From: CAIYRG01 sp964494505
Lineage (GTDB): Bacteria; Pseudomonadota; Alphaproteobacteria; Micropepsales; Micropepsaceae
DNA: 64,000 nt
Direction: 5' to 3'
Assembly (NCBI GenBank): GCA_964494505.1
Contig: CAZBRO010000028.1
Location: 1 to 64,000 of the forward strand
Below the pieces are notes generated by a model that saw nothing but the letters and a program-made list of their open reading frames with translations, made no database searches and was not told the origin of the DNA. Positions 52,045 through 60,320 of the stretch are shown here, piece by piece (position 1 is the first letter of the stretch; each line of letters starts with the position of its first letter). The position numbers and the translations under genes were made by a program.

Positions 52045-52586
52045 CCGCGAAGTTTGCCGAACCTATCAAGTCGCGTCAAAGCCCTATGGCGACTTTGGGT
52101 CAAAAACGGCCATAGCCGACTCGTCCCGGCAACGTCCGAATTCCCCCCGAGAGCGGACACTGCGATGGCTTGGCGGATCGGCCCCGCACCACGTCGAGAA
52201 TCCGCGCACCTTCGCGCCTGGGGCGACGGTAGGGGCGTTTTCCGCGATCCCGACGACCCGCACGTCCCCCGGCGAGATCGACGCCAGCGACGTTCCCAGC
52301 GTCGGGACAGTCGCGATCTGCAAATGACGCGCGTCCCGCCGTCGTGATACAGTGGGGCGGCAAAAGAGAGAACGGGTTACTGGCGGGTTACAGAATGCGT
52401 TTTAAGGCGCGGTGCCGTTCGACAAATGTCGTCGTAAGACTTTGTTTTAGCGAGTGAATTAAAACAGCAGCGCAAACAAATTAAACCGGATTTCTGACCG
52501 GCGGATTAAGAGTACTCCACGCTCGGTTTGGGCTGCGGCGCAGTGCGGAACAATATCCGTGTGCGTGAGTTCCTATTGCCGCCCTC
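52045..52586. other. Intergenic stretch with a repeated 20-mer
   Basis: No gene supported in 540 bases. It contains AAACCGGATTTCTGACCGGC at 52483-52502, identical to 46502-46521 (the end of the secreted protein gene). Upstream of the lipoprotein gene the sequence becomes AT-richer (about 52380-52490) and may hold its promoter. Confidence 0.5.
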
Positions 52587-52844
52587 ATGGGAAATCCGTC
52601 CGTGATCAAACCTCTTGTGGTTTCGTTATGCGCGTGTGCCCTCGCGGGATGCGCGCTGCCCGATGTTGCGGGAAACGATGTTTACGCAACCGTTGCGCGC
52701 GGCGATGATTCCGAAGCGTTGGCACGGGCGCATTGCCACGAATACGGCAAAGTGCCGCAGCTATTGGCGCAGGATGCACCGCAGGGGATGGTCACCTACG
52801 ATTGCGTTTTTCCCCCTGCGTCTTCGCCCTCAGACGTCAAATAG
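52587..52844 (+). CDS. Small lipoprotein
   Basis: An 85-residue protein with a lipoprotein signal (VIKPLVVSLCACALAGC, lipobox LAGC with Cys near residue 22) and a short mature part with two further Cys (ARAHCHEYGKVPQLLA and VTYDCVFPP) that may form a disulfide. No family recognised. No strong Shine-Dalgarno site; the ATG at 52587 fits the signal peptide length. Confidence 0.7.
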   Translation: MGNPSVIKPLVVSLCACALAGCALPDVAGNDVYATVARGDDSEALARAHCHEYGKVPQLLAQDAPQGMVTYDCVFPPASSPSDVK

Positions 52845-52954
52845 CGCCATTTGCGCTGCCGCCGCTGAAAACGTTTCCGGCCGTTTGATATGGGTCAAAC
52901 AGGGGCCCCCTGAATCATGCGCGAATGCCTCATGAAATTTGAGGAGTTTCGCCA

Positions 52955-53134
52955 ATGACAAGCATGCCCCTGGATTTGCATCGCGCCGAGGCTCGGGAGA
53001 ATGAAGCCAAGGCCGAGGAGATGTCGGACACGAAAATGGTCGCGATTCTTCTGGGCGGGTTTATCCCGCTCTATTTGTTGCTGTTCTACACCTATTTCCA
53101 CCTCGATCACGTCTTGGGCAACGGGAATTGGTGA
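52955..53134 (+). CDS. 59-residue single-span membrane protein
   Basis: A short gene with GAGGAG 9 bases before the ATG. It encodes a charged N-terminal helix (HRAEARENEAKAEEMSDTKM), one membrane helix (VAILLGGFIPLYLLLFYTYF) and a short tail ending LGNGNW, so probably N-in with a small outside tail. It is followed by a terminator shared with the convergent gene. No family recognised. Confidence 0.68.
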   Translation: MTSMPLDLHRAEARENEAKAEEMSDTKMVAILLGGFIPLYLLLFYTYFHLDHVLGNGNW

Positions 53135-53158
53135 TTGGCGGTTCATGAAACGAAAAGG

Positions 53159-53183
53159 GGCGCAGATGCGATGCATCCGCGCC
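53159..53183. terminator. Convergent hairpin terminator
   Basis: An 11-base stem with one mismatch (53159-53169 with 53173-53183) and a 3-base loop lies between the small membrane protein gene (plus) and the 53203 gene (minus). On the minus strand it is followed by CCTTTTCGTTT, a good T-tract. Confidence 0.7.
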
Positions 53184-53202
53184 TCGTTCGTCTGATCGCC
53201 GC

Positions 53203-53793
53203 TCAAACCAGATTGGCGGCGTTTCCATCGACCCGGTAAACGAAATTCCAGCCGCCGCCTTGGTTGCGTTTGCCCACGACCACGCCGCCCGTTGCATAGC
53301 TCACCACATTGGTGCCAGCTCCGCCGATCGGAACCGGCGTAATCATGAAGATATAGGCGTTTCCGGAAGCCAGGATAGCGGCTGCCCGTGGCGCAATCGG
53401 GACGACCGCAGCGGCGCTGCGCACATTTACATGCTCGACCGTCAGGTTGCTGTTGCTGGGTCCGTAGGCCGCGAACAGGCACCCGCTCAGGTCGGGCGTG
53501 AACATGGTGTCGGCCCCGTTGCCCAGCGCAATGGTGGAGGTGTTGTTGAAGACCGCCGGCAGGTAATAGGCCGGCACGCCCGCCTCTGAAAAGATGCCGT
53601 TGTTGCGCAGCGCATAATCCTCCAGCCGCACCACGTTCGGAACGATGCTGGAATCGACCATCACGAGGTCGATATTGGTCAGCCCGCCGGTCAAGGCGCG
53701 CGAGCCCACCGGCTGAGGCGCCACCATCAGATCGTGCGATTGCACAAAAGTCTTGGCGTTCGCCAGGAAGGACTTGTTCAGCCCGCCAGCCAT
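53203..53793 (-). CDS. Unrecognised protein
   Basis: A 196-residue protein with a G-rich ribosome site before its ATG and a terminator after it. There is no signal peptide. Notable segments are NKSFLANAKTFVQSHDLMVA, LEDYALRNNGIFSEAGVPAY, FAAYGPSNSNLTVEHVNV and VVVGKRNQGGGWNFVYRVDG, suggesting a beta-rich globular domain. I do not recognise the family. It stands alone between the small membrane protein gene and the large hydrolase gene. Confidence 0.6.
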   Translation of the reverse strand: MAGGLNKSFLANAKTFVQSHDLMVAPQPVGSRALTGGLTNIDLVMVDSSIVPNVVRLEDYALRNNGIFSEAGVPAYYLPAVFNNTSTIALGNGADTMFTPDLSGCLFAAYGPSNSNLTVEHVNVRSAAAVVPIAPRAAAILASGNAYIFMITPVPIGGAGTNVVSYATGGVVVGKRNQGGGWNFVYRVDGNAANLV

Positions 53794-53847
53794 CGTTTCC
53801 CCCCCCCGGGTTTGCTGAGGCGGCCCTGATCCGCCCGCTTGCAGTGC

Positions 53848-55902
53848 CTATTTCGCTACGTTGGAATCCTGGGCCCGTTTGATCAGCCGCTGGGCGTCCG
53901 CGTCCAGCATCAGCCGGTCGGCCTTGAGCGCATTTGCCGCCGCCGAAATCTTGGTCACGTAATCGTCGTGCGACGAATAGCGCTCCTCGATCGAGGGGCG
54001 GGGATCGTTCTTTTCCATACGCTCGGCCTTGGTCTTGGCGAAGGGGATCATCTGGCCTGCACCGTCGCAGCCATCGTCGCCGGAATTGGCCCGCAGCGCC
54101 CAGCCCGTATAGGTCGCGATCGGAACCGCAACCTCCGGCATGCGGATGCCGGCGATGTCGTTGCCGTCGGCATCCGTTTTGGGCACCAGCGCGGGGTAGG
54201 GCGTGCCGACATGCTTGGGCGGCAGAATGGTCATGATGCCCTTGTCGAACTCGGGACCGAAATCGAACAGGTCGCCATCGTGCATGCGGCCATTATAGGT
54301 GACGCCCTGAAGTTTCGGGAAACCCTGCTTCTCCTGCGGCAGCGGTGAGACGAGCGTGCCTTTGTTGGCGGAAGGAACGCGGCTTGCCGGCGGCTCGGCG
54401 CCCTTGGTGACCCACTCGTCCATGTCGACGGTGAGCGCGCGCAGGATCGCGTTGGGCGTCAGTGGGCTTCTGGTCTGCTGGCAGATGCCCTTGCCGGCTT
54501 GCGGGAAAGCGCCGCCGTGGAACATGCTCGCAATGAAGTAATTGCGCACGTTCGCGGGCATATCGGTGAGGTCTTTGCCTTTGGCATCGACGAGGCCGAC
54601 AGCCATGTCCTTGGACCAATATTCGTTGGCCGAATTGGTCTCGAATATCTTCGGGCAGGTGTTGGACTCGGTGCAGCTCTTGAGTCGACCGTCGGTCTTG
54701 CCGGTGATGGGATCGAACCGCACCTGGTTGGTGAACGGCCCCTGGAATTCCGGGAACCAGCGGGCGATGTGCTGGCGCTGAGTGCGCCCGCCCTGTCCGA
54801 AGCGGTAATTGGTGAAAATGCCGGTCGAACCGCCGATCCAGTTCACGATGCCGTCGACCACCTTTTTGCCCTGGTCGTCCTGATTGAAGCCGAGCCAGAG
54901 ATAATCGTGCATCGTGCGGCAGGGCTGCGACTGGCAGGCGGAGTAGACATACTGAATCGACCCCGCAAGCGGATTGGCATTGCCGGAATCGTCGGCTTTC
55001 GCGTTGCGCAGGAACGCAGCCATGTCGCGCAAGGCGGCAAATCCGAGCCCGGCGACTTTGGGATCCTTCGCCTGATAGACGAAGGTATAAAGCGTGCCCT
55101 GCTTGAAGGGCTTGCCGCCGGCAAGGCCGATGGCCATGCCCTTTTCGTCCGTGTACTGCCATTCTTCGGCAGGAACGGTCTCGGGCTTGTCTTCGTAGCG
55201 CGTCCGGACCGTCAGAGTCGCCTTGGACTTGTCGAGGGTCGCTGCGGGATAGGTGAGGCGACCCTGTTTCGTCGTGGCGTTATCGACGACGAATTCCTCC
55301 ATGGAGGGGCCGACGATGGGCGAGCCGTCCGCGTTCTTCGCGACCGGCACGCGGATCTGGAAGGTGCCGGCGGGCGCGGAAGTGTCCCAGCCGGTTTCGA
55401 GGATTGCGTAGCCTTGGTTCATCAGGAAGCCGTTGCCGGCATCGTCGGCCGAAAGCTTGTCGGAAAAATCCGGATCGGCTTCGTTCATCAGCGAATAGGC
55501 CGGCGTGTTGCCGCGATTGTTGACCTCGAACCACAGGCGGTGATTGCCCTTGGTATTGTCGATGGGCTTCAGGATCGCGATGTCCGTGCTGTATTCGACC
55601 ATGCCGCGCGCATTCCTGGGCGCATTGGCGATGTCGACGATGACGGCGTTCTTCGGATCTTTGGGATCGACTTCGCCGGTGGCGCGGCCATAGAGCTTTT
55701 CGTATTGGCCGGCCGAGCCAAAGGACTTGCCTTCGAAGGTGGGCGATTCCTTGCTGGTGATGTCTATCTTGGTAATGTGCGCATCGGCGGGCGCGGGCGA
55801 GAGTGCGGCCATCAGCAAAGCAAGCCCGGCCGGCGCAAGCGCCATTCCCGGCGTAATCTGACCCATCAGCGTTGTCCGAATGCCCTTCGTCGGATTGCGC
55901 AT
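53848..55902 (-). CDS. Secreted PF20091-type alpha/beta hydrolase
   Basis: A 684-residue exported protein: signal peptide with helix GMALAPAGLALLMAALSP and cleavage near ADAHITK, then the Abhydrolase_10 (PF20091) fold spanning the rest. Markers are FEGKSFGSAGQYEKLYGRAT, LWFEVNNRGNTPAYSLMNEA, GYAILETGWDTSAPAG, RDMAAFLRNAKADDSGNANP, SQPCRTMHDYLWLGFNQDDQ and IASMFHGGAFPQ. Family members are common in Caulobacterales and sphingomonads; few are characterised, some act on esters. The nucleophile is probably in the YVYSACQSQPCR region but this cannot be settled by eye. Alone in its transcript. Confidence 0.85.
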   Translation of the reverse strand: MRNPTKGIRTTLMGQITPGMALAPAGLALLMAALSPAPADAHITKIDITSKESPTFEGKSFGSAGQYEKLYGRATGEVDPKDPKNAVIVDIANAPRNARGMVEYSTDIAILKPIDNTKGNHRLWFEVNNRGNTPAYSLMNEADPDFSDKLSADDAGNGFLMNQGYAILETGWDTSAPAGTFQIRVPVAKNADGSPIVGPSMEEFVVDNATTKQGRLTYPAATLDKSKATLTVRTRYEDKPETVPAEEWQYTDEKGMAIGLAGGKPFKQGTLYTFVYQAKDPKVAGLGFAALRDMAAFLRNAKADDSGNANPLAGSIQYVYSACQSQPCRTMHDYLWLGFNQDDQGKKVVDGIVNWIGGSTGIFTNYRFGQGGRTQRQHIARWFPEFQGPFTNQVRFDPITGKTDGRLKSCTESNTCPKIFETNSANEYWSKDMAVGLVDAKGKDLTDMPANVRNYFIASMFHGGAFPQAGKGICQQTRSPLTPNAILRALTVDMDEWVTKGAEPPASRVPSANKGTLVSPLPQEKQGFPKLQGVTYNGRMHDGDLFDFGPEFDKGIMTILPPKHVGTPYPALVPKTDADGNDIAGIRMPEVAVPIATYTGWALRANSGDDGCDGAGQMIPFAKTKAERMEKNDPRPSIEERYSSHDDYVTKISAAANALKADRLMLDADAQRLIKRAQDSNVAK

Positions 55903-56055
55903 CCATTCCCTCCCTGGCGGTCGCTCCCGTAAACCAATTCTATTCCGATTTTGGCGAAAATTGCACCCTTGCAGGTTTCCTTCGCCCGGAGGGGTGATCT
56001 AGGATCGTTAATCGGGGCAGTGCGCCGGAGAGGCGGAGCCCCATGGGAGTGCGAG

Positions 56056-56526
56056 ATGCGGAATATTATGTTTGGCGTGGCCCTCATGATCGCCTTTGCG
56101 GGCGGTACGTCCGTTACGACGGCGTCCGCAGCCGATGCATCCCCTGACGGCATGGAATCGTGCCGAGTTTCTATTCCCTATATCGGCTGTCTTTATCGGA
56201 GTGCGCCCAAGGCGCCGGACATGGCCGCCAGGGCCGAACCCGCCACCCCAGCGCCGGCGGTCGCCAAGCCGTGCCTGCTTCCCGCGACCCTCTGTGGCGA
56301 ACCGGTGATCGAAGCCGCCAAGTTGGACCAGTTGCAAAATAGCCAGGAGTTGGCCGAGCGCACCATGTGGCTCAGCTTTTCCTCCGATCAGACAATCCGG
56401 GAAGCCCTCATCAAGAAGGCCGAGGAAGTGTGCGGCGTGGGCAAGGTGGCAATCCTCGACGTCGACCGCCCCGACTATATAAGGGTGCCGATGAGTCCCC
56501 ACGGCTACGTCCACTGCGCGCCCTGA
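56056..56526 (+). CDS. Secreted hypothetical protein
   Basis: A 156-residue exported protein. Signal peptide MRNIMFGVALMIAFAGGTSV ends near ASAAD. The mature protein has six Cys (SCRVSIPYIGCLYR, KPCLLPATLCGE, EVCGVG, HCAP), probably in disulfides, and a C-terminal AELTMW-type helical part. The frame is open to 55951 but GGGAGTGCGAG directly precedes ATG 56056. Family not recognised. Confidence 0.62.
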   Translation: MRNIMFGVALMIAFAGGTSVTTASAADASPDGMESCRVSIPYIGCLYRSAPKAPDMAARAEPATPAPAVAKPCLLPATLCGEPVIEAAKLDQLQNSQELAERTMWLSFSSDQTIREALIKKAEEVCGVGKVAILDVDRPDYIRVPMSPHGYVHCAP

Positions 56527-56562
56527 AACTGATCCGAGCGAACGGAAGATTCCCAGGTCCGC

Positions 56563-57882
56563 TTATTCGCCCGGCTGCACGGCCTGACGAGGGGGCGCAA
56601 AACTGTAGAAGCAGAGCAGCAGAACCAGCAGCGTGAGCGCGCTCAGCGAGAGCGACAAATGGATGCCGATCACGCCGCCCATGATGCCGACCGTGACGCC
56701 GGAAAAGGCCCGCAGACCCAACCCCGCCATGCTGTAGAGTCCGATGACACGCCCGCGAATGGCCGATGGGGCGTGAATCTGCACCAGCGCCTGCGCCATG
56801 GAATTGTACGAGAGTTCCAGAAATCCGGCCGCGAACAGCAGCACCAGCGACAGCACATAGGCGTGCGATAGCGCAAAACCCGCAATCGCACAGCACCACA
56901 ACATGGCCAGCATGAAGGCGGTGCGCGGATTGGGATGCAGTCCTTTGGACTCCAGCACGATGCCGCCCGTGAGCGCGCCCGCGGCATCGGCCGCCAGCAG
57001 CGCGCTGTAGAGCGCCCCCGCATCGCCATGGCCGAGATCGCGGCCGAATTCCGGCATCTGCGCCTGATAGGCGTTGGCGACGATCAACGATGCCGTACCG
57101 GAGAGCAATATCATGGACACGATCGTGCGCTCACTGGCGATCGCGCGCGCCGTGGCAACGATATCGGCGATTCCGCGAATGGCCACCCGCGGGGCCGTGC
57201 TCGGGGCACGGAAGCGTGGCCCGTAAGGCGCTTTCCATAGCCAGATCGTCAGCGGCAGGTAGAGAAACGCGTTCAGCATCAGGCCGTGCGGCGGGCCGAA
57301 AAGGAGCAGGAATGCGCCGCCGACCGCCGGCCCTGCGAGCAAACCCAGATAGCGTGAGGTGGCCATCAGCCGGACTGCGCTCGGGAGCTGAGTGGGCTCG
57401 ACGATGTCATGGATCAGCACTTGTCCGGGCGGCCCCCAGAACACCCCGGCGCAGCCATGGATAAGCAGAAGCACGGCGGCATGCCACTTCTGCAGCGAAT
57501 CGGTCAGGATCAGCACCGACCAGGCGACCGAGCAGAACATGAAGAGACACATGCCGATCTGCACCAGGCGGCGGGGATCGACGCGGTCGGCGAGCGCGCC
57601 CGAAAGCGTCGAGAACAGCAGAAACGGCAGCCAATGGGATACGACTGCGAACCCGCCCAGCGCCGGCGAATGGAACTTCTGGAACGCCACCCAATAGGTG
57701 ATTACGTGCTCGATGCTGTCGGCCATCATCGCGAGCGCGTTGCCCGAGAGATAGGCGCGATAGCCGGGATGGCGGAGCGCCGCGAAGGATTGGCGCGGAG
57801 GCGCCGCGTTCACATTTCCGCGGCTATTGGATGGGGTGTTCAGAACCCTCGTTCCCGATGTTCGGGCGGCTCGACCGCCCAT
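56563..57882 (-). CDS. MFS transporter (EntS/MFS_3-like)
   Basis: A 439-residue, 12-helix major facilitator of the MFS_3 (enterobactin exporter-like) branch: FAALRHPGYRAYLSGNALAM at the first helix, SGALADRVDPRRLVQIGMCL in the signature loop between helices 2 and 3, and SAIRGRVIGLYSMAGLGLRA in the second half are typical. Substrate unknown; drug, siderophore or metabolite export is likely. Start uncertain: ATG 57882 (AGG upstream) is preferred to the TTG at 57927, and a GTG further in (near NAAPPRQS) is also possible. Divergent from the cytochrome b gene. Confidence 0.88.
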   Translation of the reverse strand: MGGRAARTSGTRVLNTPSNSRGNVNAAPPRQSFAALRHPGYRAYLSGNALAMMADSIEHVITYWVAFQKFHSPALGGFAVVSHWLPFLLFSTLSGALADRVDPRRLVQIGMCLFMFCSVAWSVLILTDSLQKWHAAVLLLIHGCAGVFWGPPGQVLIHDIVEPTQLPSAVRLMATSRYLGLLAGPAVGGAFLLLFGPPHGLMLNAFLYLPLTIWLWKAPYGPRFRAPSTAPRVAIRGIADIVATARAIASERTIVSMILLSGTASLIVANAYQAQMPEFGRDLGHGDAGALYSALLAADAAGALTGGIVLESKGLHPNPRTAFMLAMLWCCAIAGFALSHAYVLSLVLLFAAGFLELSYNSMAQALVQIHAPSAIRGRVIGLYSMAGLGLRAFSGVTVGIMGGVIGIHLSLSLSALTLLVLLLCFYSFAPPRQAVQPGE

Positions 57883-58034
57883 GGATGCCTGTGGGTAGGG
57901 AATATCGGCGGAATCGGGCGGGGTCAATGCGAGCCGTCGGCCCTGTCGGAGCCGGAAAGGCGGGGCCGTCGCCTGCTCCCCTAGCAGAGCCCGATTGTGT
58001 TAGGAATCCCACCGGCCTTGCACGGGATTTTCGA

Positions 58035-58919
58035 ATGGCGGTGGATACTGCAGACCAGAAGGTTGCCCCGGCAGGCGCGCGCGTCCGGCGCACGCGAACC
58101 GGCAAGGAGCTGATCTACCGGCATTCGCTGCTGGTGAGACTCACCCATTGGCTCAATGTGCTTTTCATCCTCGTCCTCTTGATGAGCGGACTGCAGATTT
58201 TCAACGCGCACGCGATGCTGCATTGGGGCATCAAGGGCGACGAAGCCGATCCTGCGATCCTCTCGATCTATGCCGAGGATCAGGTGGAAGGGCCGCCTAT
58301 TGGTTGGCTGCAGATCGGCAGCGCGAAATTCAATACCACCGGCTGGCTCGGTGTCTTCCGCGACCGCGACGGCTTTCTTTCGGGCCGCGCCTTTCCCTGG
58401 TGGGTGACGCTTCCGAGCTACCAATCGCTGGCAGAGGGGCGGCGTTGGCATTTCTTCTTCGCTTGGCTGTTTGCGCTGAACGGGCTTGCTTATCTGGTCT
58501 ATGGTTTTGCCGCCCGCCATTTTCAACGCGATCTTGCGCCCACGGGCGTGGATTGGCGCGGCATCGGCCGCTCCATTGTTGATCATCTGAAGTTCAAGCA
58601 CCCTCGGGGCGACGAAGCCAAGCGTTACAACGTGCTGCAGAAGCTGACCTATATCGCCGTTGTGTTCATCCTCCTGCCGCTGATGATCCTGACCGGCATC
58701 TCCATGTCGCCGGGAATCGATTCGATGGCGACGTGGCTCCCCGATCTGTTCGGTGGACGGCAATCGGCGCGGACCATTCATTTCATCGCCGCGAGCCTGA
58801 TTGTGCTTTTCGTCATCGTGCACGTTCTGGAAGTGCTGCTCGCGGGCGTCTTCAACGAGATGCGCTCGATGATCACGGGCTGGTTTGCGGTCAAGCCCGA
58901 GAAGGGAACCAAGCCATGA
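58035..58919 (+). CDS. Cytochrome b561-type membrane subunit
   Basis: A 294-residue b-type cytochrome (Ni/Fe-hydrogenase cytb / PF01292 type) with four or five membrane helices: RHSLLVRLTHWLNVLFILVL (heme His), WHFFFAWLFALNGLAYLV, LTYIAVVFILLPLMILTGI and IHFIAASLIVLFVIVHVLEV (heme His). It would pass electrons between quinol and the molybdopterin protein whose gene overlaps its stop as ATGA. This arrangement is comparable to the MsrP-MsrQ (YedY-YedZ) pair, although the cytochrome families differ. Start at 58035; the open frame extends further up only across the divergent promoter. Confidence 0.85.
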   Translation: MAVDTADQKVAPAGARVRRTRTGKELIYRHSLLVRLTHWLNVLFILVLLMSGLQIFNAHAMLHWGIKGDEADPAILSIYAEDQVEGPPIGWLQIGSAKFNTTGWLGVFRDRDGFLSGRAFPWWVTLPSYQSLAEGRRWHFFFAWLFALNGLAYLVYGFAARHFQRDLAPTGVDWRGIGRSIVDHLKFKHPRGDEAKRYNVLQKLTYIAVVFILLPLMILTGISMSPGIDSMATWLPDLFGGRQSARTIHFIAASLIVLFVIVHVLEVLLAGVFNEMRSMITGWFAVKPEKGTKP

Positions 58920-59695
58920 AACGCGAACTGATTACGCGGCGCGCGGCGGTATTGGGGACGATGAGCGCGGGCGGTCTCATTCTGGCGGGTTGCGACAAGC
59001 TTGGGCAGAACCAGACCTTCGCGAAGGTGCTGGAAGGGGCGGAGAAGCTCAATCTCACGGGCCAGAGGCTGGTGCTGAGTTCCTCGGCACCGCTCGCGCG
59101 CGAATACAGCACGTCCGACATTTCGCGCGTCTTCAAGGCGAACGGGACGATACGGCCCGACGGCGATGAATATCGCAATCTTGCGCTGACCCAATTCGCC
59201 AATTGGCGGCTGAAGATCGACGGGCTGGTGATGAAGCCCGTGTCGTTTTCGCTGGAGGAACTCAAGGCGATGCCGTCGCGCACCCAGATCACGCGCCATG
59301 ATTGCGTGGAAGGATGGAGCGCCATCGGGCAATGGACCGGCGTGCAATTGTCCTATTTGCTGAATCAGGCGCAGTTGAAGCCGAATGCGAAATATCTCGT
59401 GTTCCGCTGCGCCGACGATCTGTTGATGTCGCAGGACGGCAGCGGGCTTTATTATGAAAGCATCGACATGGTGGACGCGTTCCACCCGCAGACCATCATG
59501 GCCTACGCCATGAACGGGCAGACATTGCCCATCGAGCATGGAGCGCCGCTGCGGCTGCGTGTCGAACGGCAGCTTGGTTACAAGATGGCCAAATATGTCA
59601 TGCAGATTCAGGCGGTGGACGATTTTTCCAAGATCGGGCTCGGCAAGGGCGGTTTCTGGGAAGACCGCGGCTACGAATGGTACGCGGGGATCTAA
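58916..59695 (+). CDS. Molybdopterin-dependent oxidoreductase, sulfite oxidase fold
   Basis: A 259-residue exported molybdoenzyme of the sulfite oxidase/MsrP family (PF00174). The N-terminus has both a twin-arginine (ITRRAAVLGTMSAGG) and a lipobox (LILAGC), so a Tat-exported, membrane-anchored protein is likely. The Mo-ligand Cys is in RHDCVEGWSAIGQWTG; VEYESIDM-like SGLYYESIDMVDAFHPQTIM and NGQTLPIEHGAPLRLRVERQ are conserved cofactor-binding parts. ATGA overlap with the cytochrome b gene indicates a two-subunit redox complex. Substrate unknown. Confidence 0.88.
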   Translation: MKRELITRRAAVLGTMSAGGLILAGCDKLGQNQTFAKVLEGAEKLNLTGQRLVLSSSAPLAREYSTSDISRVFKANGTIRPDGDEYRNLALTQFANWRLKIDGLVMKPVSFSLEELKAMPSRTQITRHDCVEGWSAIGQWTGVQLSYLLNQAQLKPNAKYLVFRCADDLLMSQDGSGLYYESIDMVDAFHPQTIMAYAMNGQTLPIEHGAPLRLRVERQLGYKMAKYVMQIQAVDDFSKIGLGKGGFWEDRGYEWYAGI

Positions 59696-59826
59696 GCCCG
59701 CGCCACGTGATATTCAACCGGGTATAATGCAGCCCGTCTTGGGGTTGTGGTAAGGTCTGCCGCCTTTATAAGCGGTCCGAATCGCGCGAGGCCCCTCGCG
59801 CAACGCTAAAGCCATGGGAGGCACTG

Positions 59827-60285
59827 ATGGCGGTCACACTCAAGGTCAACGGCCAGACGCACACACTCGATATCGAGCCGGACATGCCGCTCCTCTGGGC
59901 CATTCGCGACGAGATCGGGCTCACGGGCACGAAATTCGGCTGCGGCATCGCGCAATGCGGCGCTTGTACCGTCCATATCGATGGCGTCGCGATGCGGTCA
60001 TGCTCGATTCCGGCCAGCACGGCGGCGGGCAAGAACATCACCACGATCGAGGGGCTGGCGAGCGCGGACGGCAAACTCCACCCGGTGCAGGCCGCCTGGG
60101 TTGCCGAAGACGTGCCGCAATGCGGCTATTGCCAATCGGGCCAGATCATGGCCGCGGCCGCCCTCCTGAAGGAAAAGCCCAATCCCACCGACGCCGACAT
60201 CGACGGCATCACCAATATCTGCCGCTGCGGCACCTATGTCCGCATCCGCCGCGCCATTCACCGCGCCGCGACGACCAAAGCCTGA
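59827..60285 (+). CDS. iorA: (2Fe-2S)-binding small subunit of a molybdenum hydroxylase
   Basis: A 152-residue two-cluster ferredoxin-type subunit. The plant-type cluster is at FGCGIAQCGACTVHIDG with a later SCSI Cys; the second cluster has VPQCGYCQSGQ and ICRCGTYVRIRRAI. This matches isoquinoline 1-oxidoreductase alpha subunits and related aldehyde/xanthine dehydrogenase small subunits. A GGGAGGCACTG stretch precedes the ATG. It forms an operon with the large subunit 35 bases on. The real substrate may be an aldehyde or N-heterocycle; the symbol names the family. Confidence 0.9.
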   Translation: MAVTLKVNGQTHTLDIEPDMPLLWAIRDEIGLTGTKFGCGIAQCGACTVHIDGVAMRSCSIPASTAAGKNITTIEGLASADGKLHPVQAAWVAEDVPQCGYCQSGQIMAAAALLKEKPNPTDADIDGITNICRCGTYVRIRRAIHRAATTKA

Positions 60286-60320
60286 ACAGCGGTCAACCCT
60301 TTTAGGATCGGGAGAAAGTC

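Noticed and set aside
54499..55932. 477-codon plus-strand frame opposite the large hydrolase gene
   Set aside because: Antisense shadow; the minus strand encodes a recognisable exported hydrolase with signal peptide.
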